Source: Epiperipatus broadwayi
Lineage: Eukaryota > Onychophora > Udeonychophora > Euonychophora > Peripatidae
Assembly (NCBI GenBank): GCA_028023455.1
Contig: JAQFVV010012489.1
Location: 1,859,881 to 1,923,880 of the forward strand
DNA: 64,000 nt
Direction: 5' to 3'
Position numbers and translations under genes: made by a program. The notes under the pieces were generated by a model. That model saw nothing but the letters and a program-made list of their open reading frames with translations, ran no database searches and had not been told where the DNA came from. Below, piece by piece: positions 1 through 14,100 of this stretch (the stretch's first letter is position 1; each line of letters begins with the position of its first letter).

Positions 1-1014
1 TATTTAAGATTTAGCAAAAAGAAATCTTTACTTTTCCATAACATAAAATTGAAAAAAAGCGTTTGCGTCAGCACTTTTTTGTTTAGACATTCGCTTTTAA
101 ATTTGCCGAAATTGAATATTTTATAATAAATAAATAGCAATTTATTTTTGATAGAACTTTCGTTCTCTTTCATAACCTGAAAAATTAATAATATACTTTT
201 TATAAACGTATCTGAGTTGAATTTAATATTATAGGCGAATGTGTTTTAACAATAGGCTTTGTCTTCAGTTTGTGAGTTGGCCAATTAAAAGATTTGATTT
301 TTACCTCATACAACCAATAATATAATTAGCAGTTAAAAGGTTAAGTTTATTTCAATCATATACAATCCTATCTTCATAATTTATATATCTATATTTAAGA
401 GTATCTATATGCTTTGGGGAAAATACAGCGTTCGCCTTACTATCGTTAAAATAATTTTTCATTAAATATTTTGTCATCTAATCAAATGCCATTTTCAAAT
501 ATAATCAAATGTATTTTATTTATTTTCATGACCGTAATGGTGTGAAAATAATTTATCTCATATCTGTAATGAATCCCAGAACGCTCCCTGAAATAATGCT
601 AGTCACCACGTTTCAGAACCGTAATCCAAAGCGTTAATAGCAATATTATGTAATTCCTTTTATTAACTGATTGGCATCTTAATATTAGACCCACCAAAGA
701 TGTGTGTTTATTTGTAATATATTATTTAGCTAAGAAAGAGCATATGAGAAATAATAGCGTGAATGACACTATGTAATTATCTACCGCTTGCTCATTCACA
801 CACACACTAATGTATATAATTAATTTATAAATGTATAATAATTTGTCAGTATATTAAAATATATTATTGTCTAACTTATTTGAGTTGTTTGAATTCCTTT
901 TTTTTCTCCACTTCCACATATTACAGCCATGCTTCTGTATATTTTAATATAGTCATAGTTAATAGATGTCTCATTGTTTTGCTCAGCTTTGCTAGTCAAC
1001 TGGATTAAGATTAA
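1..1014. other. AT-rich DNA, no gene seen
   Basis: AT-rich sequence with short homopolymers and stops in all frames. I see no coding signal, RNA gene or clear repeat here. Confidence 0.6.
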
Positions 1015-1180
1015 TTCTCATGGGCCATCACTATTAAGTTATTTATTAGGTATTTGATCTGGAGCTTATGGAGTGGGTTCGAATCCAGGCTGGTTCCTGA
1101 TCTAAATCTTGGGCTTGACTGGGTTTGAAGTACATTTTGTGAGTTCCAGCTGATGTTAGATGGATAAACATATTTTGACT
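1015..1180 (+). repeat. tRNA-like fragment, possible old SINE
   Basis: A locally GC-richer patch contains ggttcgaatcc at 1076-1086, an exact match to the RNA polymerase III B-box consensus. The flanking text resembles a tRNA 3' half, but I find no convincing A box and no target-site duplication. It is best read as a decayed tRNA-derived SINE or tRNA pseudogene. The reverse-strand reading frame across it looks like chance. Confidence 0.3.
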
Positions 1181-2576
1181 GGCACACAGTATAGTAAGTA
1201 ATGTTTTTAAATTGTTCACACATTTGTTTTGTGTGTGTAAACATGTATATTTATTTTAAGCTTCTACTTTGTGAAATAATTTATTTCATAATTTTCCAGA
1301 CCTTAAAGTTTCCAAAATATGATGCAGGGAGAGAATTTATAACATTGTTCTATAATTGTTCAATCATGAATGCAGAAGTGAAAAATGAAGATTCCCTGTA
1401 TATATACCCACATTTGTATATAATAAAAGTGAAATGTTTATGTATAATGACTTGTATTGAAGCTTCTAATCATGTCAGAGGTGGGAAATATAAGATCTTG
1501 TCGACTAATAAGTGAGGCCTGTTCACAAAACCATTGAGTAAGCTATCTCACTCCTCCCACAATAAACAGACTCATAAATAATTTTAAAGATAGACTCTAT
1601 ATACCCTGCAAGTACTTACTAACTTCTTAGCTGTAAGTATAAATTGCTTGTTTTGAGTTGTTCATAGATTATGGTGCACCCCTTTCTCTTCTAACACAAA
1701 TGCTAAAAAAACATTTAATTGACATTAGTCTGAATCAGAAATTTCAATATACAATTATTTCTTATGCTATGATATTCCAATTTTGTCTATTAATTTATTT
1801 TATAATTTCTAATTCTTCAAACATTCTTTCCCAGTCATTTTCCCCTATCTTTAGTTGTTTACATCACAATTACTTTGTTAAATGAATTGAGATTAAAAAC
1901 GTATATACTTTATTTCCAGAATAGGCAAAACATCAGATGCGGTCCATTGATGAACTGCCAAGAAATTATAGGGTGATTGGCTAAAGTAAAAAACAATAGA
2001 GGTAACGAATGCTACATTACATTTAGATTATATACATATATATATATAAGAAATATATTTTTAGATGTACAGCTACTACTATTGAGAATTAGTTATTCAC
2101 AATCAAGATAGCAGAGTGCAGTCAATCAAGCTAGCCAAAAATACATCAGATGATCATGTTCTTTTATTTAAAATGGATGATGAGCATACCTTGGTTGAAA
2201 TATGTTCTTAGCGTTATATGCAAAAATACCATAGGAAGCATTGAGTATGTTCAGTTTGTTTCAAAGCCAATAACAATCATTTTTGTATGATAAGTTCAGA
2301 GATTTAAATAGTTTTCATTTAAAAGTAGCAATTTATCATATTTTTTAAATTGATTTGCATTGTCTCAAATGAATGCAAAAAAATGAGACAAAACAATTTC
2401 AATATAGATAGAGAAGAATAGTTTCCCTTCATGATGGTGAATGTAAAACGTATGTCTTATATATGCCATCCATTTTAAAGCCATACATGCAAGTTAATTA
2501 TTCAAACAAAAATTTAAAATTTTTAGACATATTTTATTAAACCCATTATTAAATCTAAAGCTGCAAATGCCATATT
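1181..2576. other. AT-rich DNA, no gene seen
   Basis: Short open frames occur (for example 1201-1515 and 1658-1885), but their composition is what AT-rich noncoding DNA gives by chance. No family resemblance was recognised. A (TA)n run lies near 2034-2048. Confidence 0.5.
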
Positions 2577-3591
2577 TTGTGTGTTATGTCTTACCAAAAG
2601 ATAAGAAATATTTCACAGATTAGAGACATAATAAAAGAAGCATTTATAGAAGCCAACAAATCATTATTTGATTTATTCAAGAACAAAAATGAAATTGTTT
2701 CTGCAATTAAAGATGTACAACTTTCTCATAGAACTGTCATGCATCATATAGAAATTATAAATCCTGATCTGGTTGAACAACTAACTGAAGATATGGCTAA
2801 ATGCATTTATGTTTTTCTTACAATTAGATAAATCACCCAACATTTATATTTTTATATGAATGGTTTTTAAAGGAATGAATGTGAAAGAAAAATTACTAAC
2901 AATATTATCTTTAAAGTAGAAAACACAAGGTGATGATCTATATTACATTTTCAAAAAAAATTATAAACAAATAGCAATTTATAAAATTGTATCCATGACA
3001 ACAGATGCAGTATGATCAATGAGCCTTAGCTATTTGCACCAGACATGATATTTCTTCTTATATCATGGCATTATTCACCACCAGTTTCTCTTTTTTCCTT
3101 TCATATCATTACATTATTCACCAGTAGTCCCTCTTTTATAAAATTCTAAATATATGACATACTATGGGAATATCTATAAAAATTGTGAACTTTGAGGTAA
3201 AGTCTTCAGATAAGAATATTTCAGGCTCAATTAGAAGAAAATGAATCTGATTATGGTGAATTATTATATCATACAGTTGTTTATTGGTTAAGTCAGAAAA
3301 TATTTTTATAAAGATTCAGGAACTTTTACAAAAAGTTAAAGATGAGTGCATTTTAAACTTAATGATAATATTTGGTTGATGGATTTAGCTTTTTTGACAA
3401 AGATAAACAATATGAGAAAATCACTCCAAATTGAAAGACATTTTCAAGAATTTACCAAACTAGAATCATTAGTTATCTTCCTAAGTCATCTGTTTGGCAA
3501 GGTTGATGTGAAACAAATGACTGAAAATATATATAATACTTTTTATCTGCAGATGAAAATGAAATTATTCTGCAAAATGACACAATTTTAA
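2577..3591 (+). pseudogene. hAT-like transposase relic (GTF2IRD2/ZBED-like)
   Basis: Three separated pieces read like consecutive parts of the large transposase-derived proteins often annotated as GTF2IRD2-like. The first, 2577-2831, contains SLFDLFKNKNEIVSAIKDVQLS followed by an HHIEIINPDLVEQL-type stretch; in that family this precedes the RNase H-like core. A short piece near 3240-3300 reads YHTVVYWLSQK, like the family's YHTxVRWLSRG block. The third, 3346-3591, reads NDNIWLMDLAFLTKINNM, like the WLQDLAFLTDIT block, and then a long helical tail. Stops and frameshifts separate the pieces and the catalytic core between 2831 and 3237 is not recognisable. The copy is old and dead. The assignment rests on remembered family motifs, not a search. 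Confidence 0.6.
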
Positions 3592-3864
3592 AACACACAA
3601 TTCAGAATCTAAAATTTACTTTCAAAAACTATTTAAATCTTAAAAAATGTTCTTTCAATTTAACATAGGTTTTGACTCTATCTATCTATTTGAATCTATA
3701 CTGTTGACATTTACTATAATTAAATCAAAATCATATACCAATCTCACAGAAAAGCACATCATCCTATAGAAAAGTGGTGATTAGTAATTATATGTCTAAA
3801 TAATCAAGATTAGTAGACACTATGCAGTGCAAATCTTTAATAACAATAAATTTTCATATTTCAC

Positions 3865-4930
3865 TTATGGAATTTACAGGTGAGAAGACAGGCATTTGAA
3901 ATGAAACCTGGTATTAAACAGGGATGTTTACTTGTTCTGATATTGTCTTCAGTATTTATGACAATGGTCTTTGGTTTTTTAACTGAATGGATTAATAGTA
4001 ATGACAAGAACTTCTTTTTTGAATTCTGGATATGTGACTATTGGGCTACTTTTAGTACAAAAGATGATTTGCAGAATGTACTTAATGTTTTGAATGCAAC
4101 ATATTAAGACTGATTTATTAATTAATGTTTAAAAATTCAATTTCTTATCAGCTAGTGATAAAAGAAAAATCCTCAACAACTTTAGTATGGATAGTTATCA
4201 AATTGAAAATGTAAACCAGCATAAATACCTTGGTAGATTTATAAATAGAAAGATGGATTTAGATATTAACATGTAATATAAGCTTCAATGGGTGGCTGAT
4301 ACATTTAACAAATTAAAAGATATTCATAGGAGAATAACTAGTGCAATTACATTTGTTGTATATACAGCTATTATTTTATCTAATTTATTGTATGGAAATG
4401 AAACTTGGATACTCTATCAGTGCAGTATAAAGGTATTTAAAAGTTTTAATTAAGGGTGCTCTGCAACATTTTATAACTACATTGGCAATATCATAAACTA
4501 ATAATGTTCTTCAATTTGCTGAATATAATATTATTAAGTCTACTATTCAACTTGCTGGATGGGTGATATTAAAATATCCACTATTATATGTAAAATGAAT
4601 GAATAATGCAAACTTCTTAAAATTTTTGTGGTGAATTTGAGCATGGTTTTTGTAGGGGAAGTGGACACTAAGGCTTATCTTAAACACATTCTAAAGAAGT
4701 GCAACATTTATTTTCATTGAGAAGATAAGGCAGAGAATAGAATGCATTGGAAAGCTACATTTAGATATGGTGTTGATATATATCAGAAAGAACTATTTTC
4801 TGCTGAAGTAATTGAAAATCAGCACTATGAAATATCATGTAAACAGAAAAATGGATCAGCATATTGTACATGTGAGTATATTTGTGGTTTACAGAATAGT
4901 TTGTGTATTCACCACAAAATTCATTTCTAG
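3865..4930 (+). pseudogene. Decayed LINE reverse transcriptase, C-terminal half
   Basis: The frame at 3880-4107 contains FEMKPGIKQGCLL, the 'GVKQGC' block of non-LTR reverse transcriptases. The YxDD motif that should follow is degraded (CDYWATF). Downstream, in broken frames, NVNQHKYLGRFIN matches the 'KYLG' block, and LSNLLYGNETWILY near 4375-4425 matches 'LLYGCETWTL'. The last frame (4742-4930) has a KATFRYGVDIYQKE stretch and then cysteines and a HHKIH, like the terminal C2H2 finger of one animal LINE family. At least three frame breaks are present, so this is a relic. It looks like the same broad family as the minus-strand LINE at 53597-58360. Confidence 0.65.
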
Positions 4931-6279
4931 AACAATTTTTTTTCTTTTCCTTTTTGGAATTAGAATAGACACGCTGATTTATGAGTGATCATTTTATTAT
5001 TATTATTGTTATAAAATTTTTTAAAAATAAATTAATATTATTTGTAATAATTGATAATGGTGATGATAATTATTACATTGTTATATATAGGATAGGTGAT
5101 GGATTGCAACACTTGGAGAAAATTAAGAGTAGTCTAGATCTGCAAAAGAATGTCCATTCCTCCTTTACATATTTACTATACTTTTAAAAATCATATTTTT
5201 TCATCTGATTTTTAACATTATATTCCTCATCTCATTACCAATCTAAGACTATTTTGCCTTTTTACTTAATTCCTAATTTTTCATTTTTAGTAGCAACATG
5301 TTTTAAGTTTTCCTGGAATCATTCTAATATTTTATTTGAATTCATATATGTTATCCTACTATCAAATCTAAAAAAAATTCTAATATATCTTTTTTATCTC
5401 TCAGTTTTCTACCTTTCTTACTGCTGATTTTAATTCTATCACAAATAAATCAGTCCTGAAATGTGTGTCTGGTCCCCTTTATATTGCACAAAATAGCAAC
5501 GTAGTTGAATTCTATTCTTATTATGTGAAGTTTTCATTATACAAGTTCTTTTCATATTATTTTTAAATTAAATATTTATTAATCACTATGTAAATTTTCT
5601 GTGATTTTGAAATCATCTTCTCACTTTCACCAGAATTGTAAAAATAAAGGGAGTCAAAAGGCAAAGGCCCAGGTTATTGATTTAATGGAGAAGGAGAAAG
5701 TGTATTACTTCAAAATTGGTTCAAATAATTTTGAATTGATTTGAAGTTTATTTTATTGGCAGCATTCAATATTGCATAGCTGATGATCAATCATTGCTTT
5801 TGTTTGAAGATAGAGAAAAATGGTATTAAATAGTTGGCTTTCCTAAGATACCAAAAAGGCTCACTGTGTTTCTGATTATTGCTGTAGTATTTATTTTCCT
5901 AATTTCTTATTCTGAACTCATAATCTCTTATACTTTTATTATTTCTTATCTTACCTGTCATAGCATTTCTATTCATAATTATTGTTACACAATTGTTTTT
6001 ATATTCCATTTTAAAAACGTTTCAATTTGCTTTACGGGTTTACATGCTTTTTATTTTGTATTTGGCATGTATCTCTGAATAGGTAACTAACTTTTTGTGA
6101 TATGCTTTCAGTCTAACCAACCAATAATAATCTATATTTTAACATCTTTTATTTTATTTTCAAAGATATAATTTGGTAAGAATTGATAATTTATTTGATA
6201 TTCTATTTGTCTGTTTTTTTAAAAGAAAATAAAAAACTTTTTGTTACATTGTTTGTATATTTTTGCTATTTTGATAATA
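4931..6279. other. AT-rich DNA, no gene seen
   Basis: No coding or RNA signal is visible. Open frames at 4981-5187 and 5866-6078 are rich in I, F, Y and S and look like chance. Confidence 0.5.
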
Positions 6280-6889
6280 TATAATATCTTACTTCCTTAT
6301 GTCCAATGTGCGGGAAGCAGGAAGAGACCATGGACCACATTCTGTTCCATTGTGATTCGTGGTCTCATCTCAGAGGCATGATTCTTAGGAAAATGTCTGC
6401 ACCTGACCTGACTTATGTAATGATTCCTCTGGCCTTTGAAAAGGGGCTTTTTGCCAGAATTCGGCTGGCTTCATTTGTCAACTTCGGGATTTGGACTATA
6501 CATTGCAAACTATTGTTTGAAAGTGGGATTGACCATAGTCCTGAGGACCTCCTTATAAATTTCATATGGAAGGCTAGGGAGATTGACAAGAGGACTTGCC
6601 CAGAACAGTTGGTGATTCAGACCTGGGATCAACTAAAAATTTAAGTTTCAAGACATTCCGTTTCATTCTATGGATGATGCCTCTGACCTTGTCAGGACGG
6701 ATTCTCCCCCTATTGCTGTGATGACAGGGATGGTATGACCTACCTCCTAACCATCCTATTTGAACTGTATTCCTGTAAACCTATTGCAAACAATACTTGT
6801 TAACAGCAGCTCTAACTATTAACTGTATACACAATTATGTACCTTGCTCTATAATTGAATAAAATATATTTTTTGAAAGTATAATATCT
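6280..6889 (+). mobile_element. 5'-truncated LINE 3' end with target duplication
   Basis: The 590-base body (6290-6879) is bracketed by a direct repeat, tataatatct, at 6280-6289 and 6880-6889. It holds the C-terminal end of a LINE protein, a GC-richer 3' untranslated region, and ends in an A/T-rich tail with aataaaata at 6859-6867. A short direct repeat plus 5' truncation is the standard mark of target-primed reverse transcription. The sequence just after each repeat (ttacttcctt versus aactttcctt) suggests that the duplication may be a few bases longer with mismatches. Confidence 0.7.
6300..6644 (+). pseudogene. LINE C-terminal zinc-binding fragment (zf-RVT-like)
   Basis: Reading from 6300 the protein begins CPMCGKQEETMDHILFHC, a C-x2-C-x8-H-x4-C array like the zinc-binding domain after the reverse transcriptase of many LINEs. 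About 95 further residues follow, including a tryptophan-rich helical segment, before a stop at 6642-6644. The first in-frame ATG (6306) lies inside the zinc motif, so this is a truncated C terminus and not a gene start. The frame is clean, so the copy is younger than the relics around it. It carries no reverse transcriptase and is not functional by itself. Confidence 0.65.
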
Positions 6890-9800
6890 AACTTTCCTTT
6901 TCCTCATTTTCCTCCAGGCATATTATTATACACTTGGACTAAGTTATATATTTAAAAAATAATTTTAATATTTTATTTTCATAACATTGACTTTTTTTAA
7001 AGTAAAAAAAAATGTTCAAAGCGTTATTTCTAATATTTTTTTCTATATTGTTAAAAAAAAAGATAAACAATTACAACAATTCCATTATATAAATGTATTT
7101 CATGAAAACCATATCACTTAGGAGTAAAACAAAACAAAAAATAATTTGTAAATGTTATTTTAATTTTAATAAAATTTAAATTAAAAATAGTGATACCAAA
7201 TGTAAAATCAGATGAAAATAGAGTATATATTTCAAAATTTGAAAATAAAAACAATAATTTGTTGTCATTAATTTTATTTTATTTTTTACCTAAAATTAAA
7301 TGTGAGTAAGTGGAAAAAATAAAATAAGAATAGTATAAAAAAATCTAGACTTGGAAAACCATTGAGGTGATTTTTTCAGAGCACATTATAACCAATAATG
7401 AGTTACTGGAACTGGGTTCAATCAACTTGAGAAATGTTTCTATGTTTTTAAAAGGTCTCTTTAGAAGTTTTCCTGTTTACCATGAGAGTGAAAAGGAACT
7501 AAAAAAGATAGTCTGCAATTGTAATATGTGAATTATGAGTAATCTTTGATCCATAAAAATACTATAATGTGGTTATCCAAATCAAGGTCAGTTACAATAT
7601 AATTTTTTATTGTTAAAAAACCCTGCATGGTTTGATTCAATAGTGAAGTGATGGATTGTAGAATTCATTTTATGGATTATAGTGCAACTCTATCATTTCT
7701 GATGCTGAAACTTCTTATGAATTCTTAAATAATAAACTATTTGATTACATACTATTGAAAAAAAACCAGACTATTTGCTAAACACTTCTGATGAAAGTCA
7801 ATCACCAAATTTTTCCAATGGTCAGTAGACTATTAAATTATGAAGTATATAATTTCTGAATCTACAATTATTCTTGTCTATGATACCTGAATTATAAATG
7901 TTATACTTTATAAATTGCATGATAAATTATTTTGATAATTAATAAGAATGTTCAAATAGATTTGACCTTTTTGATGATATTCCAGTTTTTGTATTTTTGC
8001 TACAATACTTCATAATGTTTTTTTAATTTCTCTCAGTAAGAAATTAATTTCTTAACAGAAATAGTTATAGAAAATTTCATGCACCCATTTGTAGAAAATA
8101 TAATCCAACCTTCGAAACATAACGCTTATTAACACATTAATTAATTCAAAAATGTTGAACACTAATGCTCTAGCAAATTGGCACCAATATTTTTTATACA
8201 CATTTTGATCATATACTTTTTGGAGTTCCATTTATAAATGGAAAAACAAATATCATTATATATGTTAATATGGTAGAGATTTCTATCATTTTATTAAAAT
8301 CTGTAAAATAAATCTGAAAAATATAGTTTGATATATTTCATATTCCAAATATATTGCTATTATAACTTGGAAATTATGTCATTATATATAACTGCAAGAC
8401 AATCAACTTTTTCCAAGATCAATGTGGCCTTCTTTAGACAAATTACTAAAGAAAGAATGGCAATAACATCTCTATGCAGGTAAGAATAAGTTATAAGTAC
8501 AAACAAAATAAATATCAGTAATCCAATATAATTTCATTTCTTTTTATCATACTTTGAGGTATTGCATGGTTTAATGCAATTTAAAAGATAATAGTTATCT
8601 GACTAAACTAAGTCACATCTGGTGCTTGAATGTTATCCCCAATAAATCGAATTACTCAAATATTTAGCACAATACCATAAAGATATAAATTCTTAACCTA
8701 TTTCAGTGAACTACAACAGAATATATACATATACATCTAATTCATATTCTTTAGTATATCCTATACAAAGTAATTCTAATAAATAACTCATTTACAGCAC
8801 ATACACATATATACACATACAAGCTATAAACTGGGTTAAAAATCCAGGTTGAATATAACATAAAAATTTCAGGTTGTAATAAGGCTTAGAGTTTTTCCCA
8901 ATAATGGTTGGTAAATGAATATCTAATAATTTTTATCTAGATAATAAAACCATCATTCTCCAGAAATTAGAAAACTTAGTAAGTAATATCTGATCCTTAA
9001 TACTCCTCTATGAGATGATGATGAAAACATGCTTGTTCATACTGGACTGTTTTAAGACTATTTTATCTTTTATCCTATAGAATAATAATTTTACATGTTT
9101 CGTAAAATAATTTCAAGATAGATCAAAAAAACCTCTTCAACATTCCACAAATCATTTGATAAAAAATATTATTAACGAAAAAAGAGATGATAAATTCAAT
9201 TTAGTTATTAATAATCAATTTGAATTTCATAAAACAAAGTTCAAATAATCAAGTACTTATTCTCTTTCATTTCTTATTTTTTATATTATATAAATGAAAA
9301 ACTTATATAAGATTAAAATATAATTCTTTAGTTCTAAAAAAAAAGAATAAATTAGATTATTAATTATTAATAAATAACTTTTGTCTTAAATTTCTATAAA
9401 AAATTATTACCAAGAAATGATAAATTATAAACGAGATAAGTTAATTGTACGGTTCTATAAGATTAAATTCTAAAATTACACTTTTAGTAAAATGTTATCA
9501 AAATATTACATTTATTCTTACTAATGTAGAATCAAATTTTAATAAAATGTATCAAAATGAAACAGGAAAGTTAATTTTACATATATACCCAAGAAAATAC
9601 AATATTCAATCTAATTAGTTTCATATTTTAAGTTTGTTCTGTTGCTTCATTGTTAGAGCACACACTCAACCATTCTTCTAAGTTAATGTATCTTTTTTTG
9701 ATTCTCTACAGATATATAAGTTGGACACTGGAAAAAAAGAACATGTGTGCTTGTAAAGACGTTTGAGAATTCCACAAAGAGTAAAGAAAAGAAATATGTG

Positions 9801-10690
9801 AAGCATTGATCAGATTACATCAGAACTCTCATTTGAAAAACAAAAAGCCAAAATTGTTCCATTCTGGTCAAATCACAAGATGATATAATTCATAACTAAA
9901 TATATAATGCTTAAAAGTATTTAGTAGTGAACAAAAAGACCAATAATTAAGAGAATGGACATTATCTTCATAATAATTAATGTGGCTTTGAGCAGTCTAG
10001 AAAAAATATATGGTAGGTCATTCTGGAAAAATTGTATTTCTATGATCATCTAAAATCAATATCAACCTGACAAACACATCATCACCATCATAGTAATGAT
10101 GATGATATCAGAAGAAGCTACTCATAAATTAATATATCTATTCCAATCAAAAAAAGAAAAAAAGAGAGAAAGACAAAAAATGCACAGACATAAGTTTTGT
10201 AATCAATATGCAAATCTATCTGTCAACCATAATGTACCAGAAGCTAGTCCATAATTCTATCTACATAATATTTTGCAATGTTCCTTTTTAACTTTCTATG
10301 CACAAACTTTTACTTCTAAAATACTTCAACAACTGCACTAATTGCAGATCTCTGTTGCACTATATTTTCTCAATGAAAATAATCAATATTACATTTCTTC
10401 ATAATGTATTATAGTTAATTCTTTAGAACAAAAACAAGATCTGCATCTCTAAAAAATCATTCTAAAATTGACTCTAAAATATTTTTTAGAAAGTCTAAAA
10501 TTATTCATAATAAATTGAAAGAATATTAACATATTAACATAAAGTCTATGTATAAATTCTTTAGAGATTTCTATTTTTTCTAGCATACTGGTGCCATTTT
10601 AACATATTTTTCAGATATCTTCTTTGTGTCATGGTTAATAATGTGCACATATTTTTCAAGATAGATATTTTCTGTTTTTAAAAATCATAA
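6890..10690. other. AT-rich DNA, no gene seen
   Basis: Nearly 4 kb of AT-rich DNA with stops in all frames, scattered homopolymers and no recognised repeat boundary. A short ATC/ATG-type microsatellite lies near 10079-10107. Confidence 0.5.
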
Positions 10691-10699
10691 TTTTGACAT

Positions 10700-10800
10700 T
10701 CATTTTTAACTATTTCGATTTTACACAGCTGGAAATTAATCTCTGAAACTCTTCTACTAAACTGCACATGGTCTTATCATTATATCTTGGTATAATAGTA
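10700..10800 (-). repeat. Degenerate tRNA-like fragment
   Basis: On the minus strand the text agattaatttccagctg (about 10729-10745) resembles a B box followed by CAGCTG. The same arrangement is seen in the better preserved minus-strand copy at 11075-11165. The similarity between the two suggests members of one old SINE family. No target duplication was found. Confidence 0.25.
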
Positions 10801-11074
10801 ATAGTAACAAGTCAGATGTCACATGACTTAGTAAACATTTTCAGAGGCAAGTTTTACTACTCGTAATTTCAGATCTATGCCTCATTAAAACAATTCAAAC
10901 ATAATAAAAAAAAAACTGTTTTTTTTATTTTAAATATCTTTAAACAAAATATTTATTGAAGTTGATTATAGCACAATAAAATTTTTAATAACAATTAAAG
11001 TAGAATAATTGTATAGTGTTAATTATGTAGAGATTAACTGTCAGAACATATACATTTAATGAATTTAAGTTTTT

Positions 11075-11165
11075 TTAACTTCATGCAGCTGAGAATTAAA
11101 CCAAAAAAAATATTAGTTTCTAAGTTTGCTACACTATCACTATGCTAAATCATAGAGTGATATTA
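11075..11165 (-). repeat. tRNA-derived SINE relic
   Basis: Read on the minus strand, an A-box-like tttagcatagtgatagtg is followed about 40 bases later by ggtttaattctc, a good B-box match, and then agctgc. Spacing and order fit a tRNA promoter. The body between them is AT-degraded. Probably an old tRNA-derived SINE; a tRNA pseudogene is the alternative. Confidence 0.4.
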
Positions 11166-14100
11166 CAGTTACTACAGTTAGTAGCAAAAATAAGCATTAG
11201 ACCAGACCAACTTCATTCAATTTGTTTTAAAACAATTAAACATGTTTTAAAATTTATTTTGTCTGTTTAAAATAAGTATGACTTTGTGATTTCATTATCC
11301 CTCATATCATGATCTTAATATGCACAAATTCAATAACCTACCATTCAAAAATGTTTAAATTATAAATAAATTAGAAATTAATAAAAAAAAAAAAAAAGTA
11401 ATATTCTCCATGATAAGTGTTTTGGTTCCCAGGATATATATATATAGTATGTAAACATCTATATATGTTTGTGTTATATAGTTTTTAACATATATATATA
11501 CAGTATATATCTATACCTATATATATATACATTTTAAAAATGCATATCTTATAATTCATTATTGTCTGTGAATTCTGGTATCTGTTAGCATATTGCTGTG
11601 TATATGAATTAGTTACTATTATAATAATATAAAATGGAATCTATCTAGAGCAGAGCTGGACAAGATATTGATTATGATCGACTGATAAACTACCAAAACA
11701 TTTTGGAATTATCATTTGAATTAAAAGAAAGTAACGGCAATAAATACTATTTTGTTCTAGGCGAAATAGCTACACATAAAGGAAATACATTTTTGCATAC
11801 ATATAGCTACTATAGGTGAAAGTCAGCTCTTCATAATAAAGGTGTTTGTGTGTAGACAATGTGGCTAGCTTGTTTGTAATCAATGAACATGATAGACAAT
11901 ACACATGCCTTTATTTGAAAATCATTGTGATGCATATGACAATTAGAAATTCATCAGCTCCAAAGTGGAACACAAAGGTACAATGCCTAGCATCAAATAA
12001 CATTCAATTAGTTATAAAGCCAAACAGATGTACAATGAGCTAGTTGATTGTAAAGAAAAAAATGTATACTTTACTACATTTTTAAAAGTAGGATGTAATG
12101 TCTTAAACTAGTGCAAAGAAAATAAACACATGCAATTTTAATACAGAATGTGAGAACAGTTTTCCTTCACAATGTATATATGTCATGCAAATATCTCACT
12201 TTCAAACAAAAAGGAAATACTGAAACACATATTAAAATTGTGTATGTAAGTTTTGGGGGAAAAAATTCTTTTAAAAAAGTGAATCTTGGAAAAGGTTAAA
12301 TTCTTTTATGTCACAATTAACCAACCAACAATTATATTTTATTAGTCCATAATTAAATACTGCATTATTTCATGCAAGTTATAAAAATAATCTTACTTCA
12401 TATATTCTCTAAAAAAAAATCAATAATTTTCAAACTAACCTACCATTATTAAAATCTCTTCAGGTTTTTTTTATTATCAAAATGTACAGCTTTTTTATTT
12501 TACGATTACAAAGAACTCTTCTAATACCATAAACATGGATATCTCTATCCAAATCTCTCTATCCAAATGTAAAATGAATTAATAAGATGAATATCATTAA
12601 ATGAAATAATTTAAATTCTTGCATTAAACAAGATATTATTTCCTAATTTAATACGAGTATATCATTATTGGCTTACACGTGTTTTTAAAGAAAAATCTAA
12701 AGGGAATACAATTAGCAAATGACAAATCTCCATTGAAGCTTTAAACCACCAAGCATTTTTTAAGATTTGTCAACATTAAAATTATACATTTAAATTTTTA
12801 TATTCTTATCAGTATATATATATATATATAGTTGTAAATAATCAATAACAATATAGACGTTCTTATAAGTTGGGGCATGTGTTTCCAAGAGCAAATATCT
12901 TCAATCTATTCTAGAACCAACTACTGTAAACTTGGATAGTCAATAGACAATAGGTTGTATAATGTCATAAAATCTATATTTATAGACTTTTTTCTGGCTG
13001 ACCTCTTTTGTCAATGAAAAAAAAAATTCAAAGCTGGAATTAATGCTCTCATGCATTCAGCATTTATTCTATATTTCTTCATACTAATCAAACTAATATC
13101 CTGAAAAGCATATTAAAAATGTCATGTGATCATGTTTTAATAAGACTGAGATCTCTAAAATATGTGCAACTGGTTTGGTGTCACATCTATATAATTTATG
13201 CAAATTAGTTAATTTGTGTTCAAACTGCTAATCATGTGAGTTTATTAGTACCAGTTTTGAATCCTAGTTCCACTGATGAAAAGAAAAAACAGAAGCTGTT
13301 CTGGAAATGAGGATAGTTTAAATTTCAGTAGATTAGTCTTACCTTATACATATAAAAATGCCAATAATTTTTATAAAATTGATTTTGTACTTATTCCAAT
13401 AACCATTTTTGGATTTTGATACTTACTTTGCAAGAATATTATAAATAGAATATCTAAATGAATTTAGTAGTCAATCAGACATAATTTTAAAAACAATTTA
13501 TTAATAACAGCTAACCAAAATGACATCAAATTTTCACAAATGACACTGATATTACTAGATTTTCATTATTCATTTTTATACACTTTCTAACCTGCAAAAT
13601 ATTTGTAAAATTCAGAATAAAACATTAGTAATTGAAATTTTAGTAATAAGTGGGTCCACCAAAGATAAATATCTATCTTATAAAGTTTCAAAAAAGTCTA
13701 AATAAAATTAATTTCAAGATAACATCAAAATATATTACAACTTTATGTATTATTATTTCAACTGTTCAGATTCTGTAGCTAAAGTGTTACAACAATATTT
13801 ACAATGGCATTGAAATTAAGGATTTGAAGTACAAGTAAATAATATAAAAACAAATTCTCTATACTTGTAAATCAGAATCTTTCAAAAATATTAAAACTTC
13901 GTAAAAATATATATATATATACTGTTTTTTAAAAATAAAAAAGATATAACTTCATTTTTTTTTTTTTTGCTAAATGTAATACTTCAAAATCTTGGATAGC
14001 TTGGATGCAGATATACAGAAGATTTTAAAATTACTTTAAAAAAATTACATTATAATTAAATATTTTATAAATATAAAACCACTTGCAATGAAGAGGAAAT

